DNA of 7,166 nucleotides from an archaeon (GCA_016550415.1 JABXGU010000323.1:1-7166); one strand, 5' to 3'; positions 1-6,261 are shown, counted from the first letter of the stretch. The notes: generated by a model from the letters alone, not told the origin. Made by a program: numbers and translations.

Positions 1-57
1 ACATTTAATCAAGGTGCTTTTTCCAGACAAATGTGGTCCAGTCACTAGCACTTTCAA
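1..57 (-). CDS. P-loop NTPase, probably a small GTPase (5' end only)
   Basis: Only the first 19 codons are inside the window; the gene continues past the left edge. They read as a short beta strand running straight into a Walker A loop, with KVLVTGPHLSGKST as the visible core (G-x4-GKST). A P-loop this close to the N-terminus is typical of small stand-alone GTPases, such as the archaeal and bacterial Srprb/MglA-like group, but without the G3 to G5 motifs an ATPase cannot be excluded. The start is TTG. It is the first possible ATG, GTG or TTG after the upstream in-frame stop. A GGAGTGA SD lies 7 bases ahead and a TTTAAAT box about 45 bases ahead. It follows the AOR gene on the same strand by 83 bases but seems to have its own promoter. 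The Roadblock gene at the right end of the window belongs to a family that often partners such GTPases; a link here is inference. Confidence 0.72.
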   Translation of the reverse strand, partial: MKVLVTGPHLSGKSTLIKC

Positions 58-64
58 TTCATTC

Positions 65-105
65 TCACTCCAAGGAAATTTGATTGGGGTAAGTTTAGAT
101 TTAAA
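65..105 (-). promoter_or_regulatory. Promoter and SD of the P-loop gene
   Basis: On the minus strand a TTTAAAT box (99-105) is preceded by the purine run GAAGGAAGG, a plausible BRE/TATA pair. GGAGTGA (65-71) follows, seven bases before the TTG start. The box-to-start distance of about 45 bases equals that of the ferredoxin gene, which supports both calls. It implies a short leader of about 20 bases containing the SD. Confidence 0.5.
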
Positions 106-140
106 CCTTCCTTCTTTAAGAAACCAGCTTATTCTCGTTG

Positions 141-2063
141 CTACGCTGGTAATTTGACTCCATTCTTCTCCAAATCTGCAATGACATCCTCTAAGCCCAG
201 TTTATGAAGTGTTTTTTGAGTTGGTAGTCCATCTTTTACCTGCCAACCTCTCTTCTCATAATATTCATCAAGCATTGTATCTAGCTCAACCACTTGTCCC
301 TTGGATGGACCCTCAGGTGCTGGTTCCTCCGTTAAACGATGAGGAAGCGAATCGTCACTACGTCTAATACCTTCACGAACATTGAAACAACGATTTAGAT
401 TCACGATGCGTTCTCCAATTAGATGAAAGTCAGAAACACTTAGAGTTACACCAACTGTAACCTCAAAGGCAGCAGCGACATCTTTGTAGAAGAGAACAGG
501 TGGAATAAGGGTTCCATATTTGCAGACGCCAAGTGATTCTACAACTGCACAGAAATCCTCGTTTTCCTTTACCATGATTCCCTTGTATTTGGGATTAAGT
601 CGATCACCAATTTCTGGGAGATACTGCTTTCCATATCGTATGGCAATCTCTTCATCAAATCCTACCTCATCAAGAACTGGGAAAGCATAAAGATGATCTG
701 CACCACGGGCTGCAGTGGCTGAAGCTAATCCCATTGATTTCTGGGCACGCGGTTCCTGACCTGCAATCTCTTGTCGTTTGCTATGCATGACAAACTTTTG
801 TGTACCCTTGCCAATTTTCTGGGCAGCTCTGAAACTACCCTCTGCAAGAAGGTCTCCAAAGCCTTCTCTATGGGCAATGAGATGGATAAGTTGGATTATT
901 GCTTCATGATTTCCCCAGCTTAAGTCGATGTTTCCTGTATCCTTAGCTGTAATCAATCCTTGGTCCCAGCATTCCATTGCCCAGCTTATTGTTGCACCTG
1001 TAGAGATTGTGTCCAGACCATAGAGATTGCATAGGTGATGCCCATAAAGAATGGATTCAAGGTTGTCATTACCGCATCGACTACCTAATGCTGATTGTGT
1101 TTCATATTCTGGTCCGCCGCCACAATATGCATAGGGCCCTTTTCGGACGAGTGTAAATCGGCCGCATCGTTGTAGACAGGAGAAATCTGCACGAGGTTTC
1201 ACAAGATACTTCTGCTTAATCGCTTCGCCACTAATCTTCTGGTATTCTTTGAATACGCCAGAACGCATATTATAACTAGGAAGTCGCCCAATTTCCTGCA
1301 TCAATTCAACAAGGTTTGTAGTACCATATTCGGCTCGACTGGCAGTAAAGGGACTAGCAAGCATCTTACTGTGCAATTCTTCGATTACCTTTAGGTATTG
1401 GTCTGGCTTAGCAACAGGAATATCCTGGTTTCCACGAACAGCAACAGCCTTCAGATGCTTGCTTCCTGCAACTGCACCCATTCCCGATCGGGCTGCAGCT
1501 CTGTCAAAATCATTAATTATTGCTGCATACCTGACAAGTTTTTCACCAGCTTGCCCAATGCAGGAGACACGCAAAGTTGGATCGCCATGATTCTCCTTTA
1601 TTATCTCCTCCGTTTCTTGCGTATTGCGACCCCAAAGATCCTTTGCGTTTTCAAGCTTGGCTTCTCCATCGTCAATAAGGAGATAAACCGGTTTCTCTGC
1701 CCGACCGTGCACAACAATTGTATCAAAACCTGCAAACTTTAGCTCTGGTCCCCAGTGACCTGCAGAGTGGGATTCTCCAAATATTCCTGTTAGAGGGGAT
1801 TTTGCTGCTACAACATACCTAGCTGCTTGGGGCCATAATGTTCCTGTGAATGGACCTGTAGCCCAGATTAGTACGTTTTCTGGTCCAAGGGGCTCCGTTG
1901 ATGGCTTCAAAGAATCATATAATATGCGCGAGGCAAATCCTTGTCCTCCAAGATAGATTAGGGCAAAGGCACGGTCAAGGGGGACTGCTTTGCATTTTTG
2001 TTTCGTTAAATCAACATGCAACTGCTTTCCTGCATAGCCTCCAAGTTTCCTTCTTTCTCCCAT
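141..2063 (-). CDS. Aldehyde:ferredoxin oxidoreductase family protein (tungsten enzyme)
   Basis: A 640-residue protein of the AOR family, whose members oxidise aldehydes to carboxylic acids using a tungsten or molybdenum bis-pyranopterin centre and one [4Fe-4S] cluster. The N-terminal domain has the family pattern around YLGGQGFASRILYD (residues 37-50). The cofactor-binding segment ARSGMGAVAGSKHLKAVAVR (191-210) and GGPEYET (316-322) are also typical. Cluster ligands would be C296 and C300 (CLQRC) plus C514 in LGVCKYG; the position where P. furiosus AOR has its first Cys is D293. The tail DEYYEKRGWQVKDGLPT (599-615) is standard, so the protein looks full length. It overlaps the preceding ferredoxin-like gene by one base (TAATG), with SD GAGGTGA at 2070-2076, so the two are probably translationally coupled. 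The closest functional picture is an AorAB- or WOR5-type enzyme with a polyferredoxin partner. The aldehyde substrate cannot be read from sequence. Family assignment is near certain. Confidence 0.95.
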   Translation of the reverse strand: MGERRKLGGYAGKQLHVDLTKQKCKAVPLDRAFALIYLGGQGFASRILYDSLKPSTEPLGPENVLIWATGPFTGTLWPQAARYVVAAKSPLTGIFGESHSAGHWGPELKFAGFDTIVVHGRAEKPVYLLIDDGEAKLENAKDLWGRNTQETEEIIKENHGDPTLRVSCIGQAGEKLVRYAAIINDFDRAAARSGMGAVAGSKHLKAVAVRGNQDIPVAKPDQYLKVIEELHSKMLASPFTASRAEYGTTNLVELMQEIGRLPSYNMRSGVFKEYQKISGEAIKQKYLVKPRADFSCLQRCGRFTLVRKGPYAYCGGGPEYETQSALGSRCGNDNLESILYGHHLCNLYGLDTISTGATISWAMECWDQGLITAKDTGNIDLSWGNHEAIIQLIHLIAHREGFGDLLAEGSFRAAQKIGKGTQKFVMHSKRQEIAGQEPRAQKSMGLASATAARGADHLYAFPVLDEVGFDEEIAIRYGKQYLPEIGDRLNPKYKGIMVKENEDFCAVVESLGVCKYGTLIPPVLFYKDVAAAFEVTVGVTLSVSDFHLIGERIVNLNRCFNVREGIRRSDDSLPHRLTEEPAPEGPSKGQVVELDTMLDEYYEKRGWQVKDGLPTQKTLHKLGLEDVIADLEKNGVKLPA

Positions 2064-2560
2064 TAAGATTCACCTCTATTTTCTTCACGCTGTATCTGCA
2101 ATTCTTCAAGTAAACTACCACATTCATGACGAATGACTTTCTGCTGCTTCAAGGTAGCAAGTTCTTCTTCTGTCAAAACACGGAGTGTCTTGACAGGGCA
2201 GTAAGAAGTGCAGAATCCACAAGCTATACACTTGATGGCAATCTGTGTTTCAGGATTAAGGAAAATGGCGCCAAAGGGGCAAGCTTCAACGCATGAACCA
2301 CAGCCCCGGCATTTCTTCTTATCAACAACAATGATTCCATTCTTATTTCGTCGGAGTGCATCCTCAGGGCAAGCTTCAACACACCAGGGTTCGGCGCAAT
2401 TACGACAAGCAATAACTATGTCGAGACCGGGGTCTACACGACGCACACGGATTCTAGCTTTCTTGGGATTCAGTGTTTTTTCCCAATGAAAACTACAAAT
2501 CATCTCACAAATTCGACAGCCCACACATTCAGTGGGGTCCGCATATAGAAATCGTCGCAT
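2063..2560 (-). CDS. Four-cluster [4Fe-4S] ferredoxin-like electron-transfer subunit
   Basis: A 165-residue protein with sixteen Cys in four groups, each suited to a [4Fe-4S] cluster: C12/15/18/22, C52/55/60/64, C84/87/90/94 and C111/114/117/121. This is the HycB/NrfC/DMSO-reductase beta-subunit type of fold. Members of this group act as electron wires beside molybdenum or tungsten catalytic subunits, and similar small subunits accompany some AOR-family enzymes (AorA-like; the WOR5 partner). There is no signal peptide or membrane segment, so it should be cytoplasmic. A 17th Cys (C147) lies in the helical, charged C-terminal tail, outside the cluster pattern. The gene is first in the operon and ends inside the start codon of the AOR gene. 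The chosen ATG has AGGTG (2568-2572) seven bases ahead; another ATG four bases upstream is in a different frame. It probably passes electrons between the tungsten subunit and soluble ferredoxin (inference). Confidence 0.93.
   Translation of the reverse strand: MRRFLYADPTECVGCRICEMICSFHWEKTLNPKKARIRVRRVDPGLDIVIACRNCAEPWCVEACPEDALRRNKNGIIVVDKKKCRGCGSCVEACPFGAIFLNPETQIAIKCIACGFCTSYCPVKTLRVLTEEELATLKQQKVIRHECGSLLEELQIQREENRGES
2070..2076 (-). promoter_or_regulatory. Strong SD at the ferredoxin/AOR gene junction
   Basis: GAGGTGA on the minus strand lies six bases before the AOR start, inside the last codons of the ferredoxin gene. The stop and start share one base (TAATG). This arrangement fixes the AOR start and suggests coupled translation giving matched amounts of the two subunits. 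Confidence 0.8.
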
Positions 2561-2583
2561 TCATTGACACCTAGATATTATGC

Positions 2584-2627
2584 TGTTCTCTTGGCAATTA
2601 ATATGTAAAGTCTTGTTCTCTTGCCAA
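2584..2627. repeat. Pair of 14-bp direct repeats flanking the operon TATA box (possible operators)
   Basis: TGTTCTCTTGGCAA (2584-2597) and TGTTCTCTTGCCAA (2614-2627) match at 13 of 14 positions and start 30 bp apart, close to three turns of DNA. Each contains TTGSCAA, which is nearly self-complementary. Seen from the minus strand, one copy covers the BRE side of the TATA box and the other lies between the box and the expected start site. This is the usual placement for archaeal repressor sites; the role is inferred. The region also lies ahead of the divergent plus-strand gene. Confidence 0.5.
2602..2609 (-). promoter_or_regulatory. TATA box of the ferredoxin-AOR operon
   Basis: The minus strand reads TTTACATA about 45 bases before the ferredoxin start, followed by AGGTG just ahead of the ATG. 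Transcription would begin near 2575-2580, giving a leader of about 15 to 20 bases. The box sits between two near-identical direct repeats (see the repeat entry), so access to it could be regulated. Confidence 0.5.
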
Positions 2628-2684
2628 AAACTAATTGAGTCTAGCTAGATTCATAAAAAGATTGCATCTAGTGTAGGAGATATT

Positions 2685-3974
2685 ATGGTAACGCCAGAAC
2701 GACGCCGACTCATTATTTTTGATGTAGATGGAGTTATCATTAGAGGGTTCTGGCTTTCACAGATTTTTGCTCGCTTTGGAATATTCAAATCCATTGCCTT
2801 TGTAATTCTCGGCATCCTATATGAGGCACGATTGATGGAGGTTGCCTCATTCATGCGATATGCCTACAAGCTTCTCCGTGGTGCACCCAAAGATTGGCTA
2901 CTGCGGATGACGGATGAGAGTACACTAATGAAGGGTGTACACGAAACGATGCAAGTTCTTCGCAATCAAGGACATATTGTAGTTCTTATCAGCTCTGGCA
3001 TTCCTGATTTTGCAGTTCACAGATTAGCTAAGAGTGTAGGCGCTCACTTTGCAGCAGGCATAAGAGTTGAGATAGTAAATGGGCTCTTGACTGGCCATAT
3101 CGCTGCATTGGACTGTAGAGGGCAGTCCAAAATGGAAGAGATTCAGCAACTGATTGAACATCATAAGCTTCAAGATTGCGAGATTGTCACTATTGCCAAT
3201 GATCGCAATAATATCCCATTATTAGACTTCTCAAATCTTCCAATAGGTTTTCGTCCAGATCGTGTTGTACGAAGACATGTTAGGACAGTTGTAACAAAAC
3301 CAGACCTACGCGAACTAGTTCCAATCATTGCATTACCTTCAGTCCAGATCTATGTTCCACGCCGACTGGGTCAGGAAATTATCCGCAAACTTATTCATGC
3401 AAGCGCGGTCTTCGCCCCTCTACTCTGGATCAGTGATGTCTCTTGGCATTATCCAATTCTATTCATCGTAATGGGCATTTGCGCTGCATTTTTTGTTTCT
3501 GAAATATTCCGGTACTACGGAATCAGAATTCCTATTATGGCAACGTTTATTCAAGCAGCGGGCCGCGAAAACGAAATCGGACGCTTTGTCCTTTCACCTC
3601 TTTACTTCGCCATAGGGGTGATATTACCACTTTTCATCTATACGGCAGTCCTGCCTTACCCGCTAATAGCAGCTTCAAGTGTTTGCGCCTTTCTCATTGG
3701 AGACTCTTTTTCAACCATTGGAGGACTCCTATACGGAACCCACCACTATTCATTCAATCGCAAAAAAACCATGGAAGGAACAATTACTGGCTTCTCACTA
3801 GCCTTTCTTCTCCTCGTATTCATCGTTTCTCCGTTATATGCCCTCCTATGCTCGTTGTTAGCAGGTATTATAGAACTCCTTCCTCTCCATATCGACGACA
3901 ACCTTTCTATACCTTTTATAACATCAACATTTTTTGTAGCTCTGCAGTTTCTAGGATTATTTTATTTTATATGA
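2685..3974 (+). CDS. HAD phosphatase-like domain fused to CTP-dependent polyprenol/diacylglycerol kinase-like membrane domain
   Basis: A 429-residue two-domain protein. Residues 8-190 resemble the HAD (phosphoserine-phosphatase-like) fold: motif I FDVDG (D13, D15), motif II ISSG (S103) and a Lys at 149 in GQSK. The usual GDxxND motif IV is ANDRNN (171-176), so both acidic positions are Asn, with D173 nearby. Residues 228-429 resemble COG0170 (SEC59 dolichol kinase, phytol kinase and yeast DGK1): RKLIH (234-238), IGDSFSTIGGLLYG (338-351) and RKKTMEGT (359-366), set among about seven hydrophobic helices. This domain would phosphorylate a membrane isoprenoid alcohol or diacylglycerol-type lipid using CTP. 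The HAD half should lie on the cytoplasmic face. GGAGA (2676-2680) precedes the ATG. The gene is divergent from the redox operon and 79 bases ahead of the zinc-ribbon gene. Domain calls are firm; the substrate and phosphatase activity are open. Confidence 0.85.
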   Translation: MVTPERRRLIIFDVDGVIIRGFWLSQIFARFGIFKSIAFVILGILYEARLMEVASFMRYAYKLLRGAPKDWLLRMTDESTLMKGVHETMQVLRNQGHIVVLISSGIPDFAVHRLAKSVGAHFAAGIRVEIVNGLLTGHIAALDCRGQSKMEEIQQLIEHHKLQDCEIVTIANDRNNIPLLDFSNLPIGFRPDRVVRRHVRTVVTKPDLRELVPIIALPSVQIYVPRRLGQEIIRKLIHASAVFAPLLWISDVSWHYPILFIVMGICAAFFVSEIFRYYGIRIPIMATFIQAAGRENEIGRFVLSPLYFAIGVILPLFIYTAVLPYPLIAASSVCAFLIGDSFSTIGGLLYGTHHYSFNRKKTMEGTITGFSLAFLLLVFIVSPLYALLCSLLAGIIELLPLHIDDNLSIPFITSTFFVALQFLGLFYFI

Positions 3975-3997
3975 GATTTTGAATGCCAAAAGCCCGA

Positions 3998-4005
3998 TTT
4001 TTTAA
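3998..4005 (+). promoter_or_regulatory. Possible TATA box of the zinc-ribbon gene
   Basis: TTTTTTAA lies about 52 bases before the ATG at 4054, matching the spacing of other boxes in this window. It could instead be the T-rich end of the upstream gene's transcript, since GCCC...GGGC flanks it and could form a weak 4-bp stem. An AGGATGG stretch (4040-4046) seven bases before the start is the likely SD. Confidence 0.3.
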
Positions 4006-4053
4006 GGGCGTTCTAGCAAGTATCAAGTTAGAGCTCCACAGGATGGTTATCAA

Positions 4054-4959
4054 ATGTCACAAACCCAATGCCCTATATGCGGACGAAAACCCAAGCCTAA
4101 GGCAAATTTCTGTCATTTCTGTGGTACGCGCCTGGGTATAAAACAGGAATCACCAACCACTGAACCTTCCAGAATTATCTCTAAGCCAAAATCCGCAATC
4201 CCATCCGAAAAAGAGGTTTCAACTACTGATGAAGTCCCAGCTGAACTTGAAGCTGCTCTAATCTTACGGGGAAAGCTAGAAACACTACAGAAACAGAAAA
4301 TTTCCATCGAAGAGGAGCTTGAAACTCTAAAGGTTAAACAGTTAGTTGGCGAGCTAAGTGAAACCAAGGCTAAGAAAATGATTGAGGAAGTTGAAGCAAA
4401 ACTTACACCCATCATAAAAGAGATCAAGGAACTTGAAGAAAAAGCAACAACACCTCTGGAGTTGCTTTATCAGGAACGCAAGACTCAGGAAGAACGCTTG
4501 CAGCGCCTTCGAGAGCTCAACGATTCTGGTGAAGTTGACAAATCCATCTATCAGCGGCTTGCTAGCGAATATCAAACCAAAATGGATGAAACTGCCCTGC
4601 AGTTAGGGGTTGAGCTAGAAAAAACACACCACTGGCTAAGTCGGCTCGAGGTACAGCAACAGCAACTTGAATTTGATAAAGAGACACTTCAAGTTCGTGC
4701 ACGGATTGATGAAATTTCTAAAAGCGAGGTAAACAAACAACTAAAGGACTTTGAAAAAGAGCTAGCAAAAATCAAAGCTGTTCTAGAAGGGCTTCGCGCA
4801 ATTCTTGGCATTTCACCCACCTCTGCAAAAGAAACTATGGAACCAAAAGCTGCCCAATCAACCCGCAAAATAAAATCAGGAAAGTGCCCATTTTGTGGAA
4901 ATAAAATATCATCTGATAGCAAGTATTGCTACTTATGTGGGCGGCTAATAACTGGCTAA
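4054..4959 (+). CDS. Coiled-coil protein with a zinc ribbon at each end
   Basis: A 301-residue soluble protein with a dumbbell plan. An N-terminal zinc ribbon has C6/C9 and C20/C23, and a C-terminal one has C278/C281 and C292/C295, both with the spacing CxxC-x10-CxxC. Residues 30-62 are a Ser/Pro/Thr-rich linker. Residues 63-250 are almost wholly charged helix (Glu, Lys, Gln, Leu) and should form coiled coil. Within it, three short segments repeat at exactly 60-residue spacing: GELSETKAKKMIEE (from 99), GEVDKSIYQRLASE (from 159) and DEISKSEVNKQLKD (from 219). They resemble SHOCT-like helical hairpins, which usually occur once per protein. No enzyme motif, signal peptide or membrane span is visible. 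A scaffold or adaptor role is plausible, but the function is unknown. It shares strand with the HAD-kinase gene and converges on the next gene. Confidence 0.88.
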   Translation: MSQTQCPICGRKPKPKANFCHFCGTRLGIKQESPTTEPSRIISKPKSAIPSEKEVSTTDEVPAELEAALILRGKLETLQKQKISIEEELETLKVKQLVGELSETKAKKMIEEVEAKLTPIIKEIKELEEKATTPLELLYQERKTQEERLQRLRELNDSGEVDKSIYQRLASEYQTKMDETALQLGVELEKTHHWLSRLEVQQQQLEFDKETLQVRARIDEISKSEVNKQLKDFEKELAKIKAVLEGLRAILGISPTSAKETMEPKAAQSTRKIKSGKCPFCGNKISSDSKYCYLCGRLITG

Positions 4960-4990
4960 AGTAGTCATCTACTACTCTAAGGGGTTATTT
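4960..4990 (+). terminator. Possible terminator after the zinc-ribbon gene
   Basis: AGTAG-tcat-CTACT (4960-4973) directly follows the stop codon and can form a 5-bp hairpin. A T-rich stretch (TTATTTT, 4985-4991) follows. Archaeal termination depends mainly on T-rich runs, and a convergent gene lies ahead, so termination here is expected. The hairpin is weak. Confidence 0.35.
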
Positions 4991-4999
4991 TCTCAATTG

Positions 5000-5006
5000 A
5001 AAAAAA
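5000..5006 (-). terminator. T-run terminator after the 176-residue gene
   Basis: Seven consecutive T on the minus strand begin 15 bases past the stop codon of the convergent hypothetical gene. A T-run in this position is a typical archaeal terminator signal. Confidence 0.45.
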
Positions 5007-5020
5007 TGACCTAAGTGCAT

Positions 5021-5551
5021 TCATTTTGATGGAAATTTAAAAGCAACTTCCTCGTATCCTCCCACTTTGTCTCCCTTTCTAGCCCAAACAAGTAGGAGAG
5101 ATTCTCGAATCTCATTTTCCATTGGTGTCTGAACACGCATAATCCGGGTTCCCTTTGGAAAGAGGTAGAGGACCTCAATGTCATATTCAGCGATTTCCTC
5201 TTCCACCTGACTCATCAAGATGTTAACATCTTTCTTTGGAGGTCCCTGAAAGAAGATTACCCATTGAATATAGGGGATTTCTGCAGCACCACGTAAGCCA
5301 ATATCTGTATGAAGAATTTGCTGTTGAACACGCTTGCCATTGATGTAAACCTTCTCCGCGTCCAGAAATCCCTTCATATTTTCACGTAACGTCTCCGTTT
5401 CCTTTACAAAGGCAGCTTCGTCATGAAGGATTTTCTCGTATAATCCATCAGTATCAGAGTAATCATAACAAAGAACCTGATAGACTTGGCAGCCAAGTGA
5501 AATTGTGAAGATGGATGATGCAAAAATTGGCTCAATCGTCAAAGCAGTCAA
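5021..5551 (-). CDS. Hypothetical protein, 176 residues
   Basis: I do not recognise this family. The predicted protein has no signal peptide, Cys cluster or nucleotide-binding motif. The N-terminal 30 residues are hydrophobic and Ser/Thr-rich and look like beta strands. Residues 39-65 are an acidic helix. Residues 66-103 and 125-173 look like alternating strands, with conserved-looking IQWVIFFQGPPKKD (95-108) and LYLFPKGTRIMRVQTP (128-143). A mainly beta fold with two similar halves is possible. No ATG occurs in frame before residue 59. The start given here is a TTG that follows an in-frame stop by two codons; a second TTG three codons on is equally possible. No SD is visible. A TATATGA box 28 bases upstream fits a leaderless message. 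It is transcribed alone, divergent from tmk. The length and absence of internal stops make it likely a real gene. Confidence 0.72.
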   Translation of the reverse strand: MTALTIEPIFASSIFTISLGCQVYQVLCYDYSDTDGLYEKILHDEAAFVKETETLRENMKGFLDAEKVYINGKRVQQQILHTDIGLRGAAEIPYIQWVIFFQGPPKKDVNILMSQVEEEIAEYDIEVLYLFPKGTRIMRVQTPMENEIRESLLLVWARKGDKVGGYEEVAFKFPSK

Positions 5552-5575
5552 CTCAATTCATTATTATTAAGAAAA

Positions 5576-5583
5576 TCATATAC
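5576..5583 (-). promoter_or_regulatory. TATA-like box of the 176-residue gene
   Basis: GTATATGA on the minus strand is centred about 28 bases before the TTG start. That distance places the expected transcription start at or next to the start codon, consistent with the lack of an SD. Confidence 0.4.
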
Positions 5584-5594
5584 ATCTCACTTCA

Positions 5595-5608
5595 GAAAAC
5601 CTTAAACT
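5595..5608 (+). promoter_or_regulatory. tmk: BRE/TATA of tmk
   Basis: GAAAAC followed by CTTAAACT lies about 55 bases before the tmk start. The core AACCTTAAA occurs again 58 bases before the repeat-protein gene at 6972, which argues that it is a real promoter element. An AGGTAGTG SD (5645-5652) sits six bases before the ATG. Confidence 0.5.
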
Positions 5609-5658
5609 CTTTCACGATGCTATCGGCGCTGAAACAAAATGGATAGGTAGTGTAAAGA

Positions 5659-6258
5659 ATGGCACGCGGTATCTTCATCGCAGTTGAGGGAATCGATGGT
5701 AGTGGAACAACCACTCATACAAAACTGCTCGCCGAATGGATTGAACAACAGAACATCCCTGTGCTTCTAACACATGAACCCTCCGACTCAGAAATTGGCA
5801 AACTCATTCGCATTATCCTTCGCGACAAAATGATACCACCAGCCACTGATGCACTACTCTTTGCTGCAGACCGAGTAAACCACACACGAAAACAAATTTT
5901 ACCCGCTCTGGAAAATGGATCCGTAGTAATTAGCGATCGATACGTTGAATCCTCCATTGCCTATCAATCATCTTCAGGACTTCCAATGGATTGGGTTGCA
6001 CAAATCAACCGCTTCGCCATCACACCAGATCTAACAATTCTCCTTGATTTACCACCAACTACAGGGCTAAGCCGCAAGAGAAAACAGGGATACCGTGAAA
6101 AATTTGAATTTGTATCCTTCCTAAAACAAGTACGCCAAATTTTTCTAAATCGGGCAAATGAAAAGAACTTCACAGTTATCAATGCGGAAACCTCAATCCG
6201 TGAAGTTCAATCAAAAATTCGGGCCGCTGTGGAACCGCTTCTAATAAGCCTTAAGTAG
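5659..6258 (+). CDS. tmk: Thymidylate kinase (dTMP kinase)
   Basis: A 199-residue soluble enzyme that converts dTMP to dTDP with ATP, an essential step in DNA precursor synthesis; the length is normal for the family. Visible signatures are the P-loop EGIDGSGTTT (10-19), the HEPSDSEIGKLIR segment (39-51), FAADR (68-72) and the family hallmark SDRYVESSIAYQ (92-103), whose Asp-Arg-Tyr contacts substrate. TPDLTILLDLPP (122-133) follows, then a basic lid (SRKRKQGYREKFE, 138-150). The lid and the ensuing KFEFVSFLKQVRQ pattern resemble archaeal versions. The P-loop has Thr17 where the Walker A Lys is normal (GxGKT/S); I believe some family members carry GTTT here, so activity is likely retained, but this needs alignment. 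The ATG has a good SD and its own promoter, and the gene stands alone. Confidence 0.93.
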   Translation: MARGIFIAVEGIDGSGTTTHTKLLAEWIEQQNIPVLLTHEPSDSEIGKLIRIILRDKMIPPATDALLFAADRVNHTRKQILPALENGSVVISDRYVESSIAYQSSSGLPMDWVAQINRFAITPDLTILLDLPPTTGLSRKRKQGYREKFEFVSFLKQVRQIFLNRANEKNFTVINAETSIREVQSKIRAAVEPLLISLK

Positions 6259-6261
6259 AAA

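Noticed and set aside
1398..1742. Plus-strand open frame inside the AOR gene
   Set aside because: It is antisense to strongly conserved AOR sequence, has no recognisable domain and no promoter or SD signal; a shadow frame.
2208..2489. Plus- and minus-strand alternative frames over the ferredoxin gene
   Set aside because: The ferredoxin frame has sixteen regularly spaced Cys, which cannot be accidental. The others show no domain signal.
2641..2648. CTAGCTAG palindrome in the divergent intergenic region
   Set aside because: It is a short self-complementary octamer with no second copy and no clear position relative to a promoter; too weak to call an operator.
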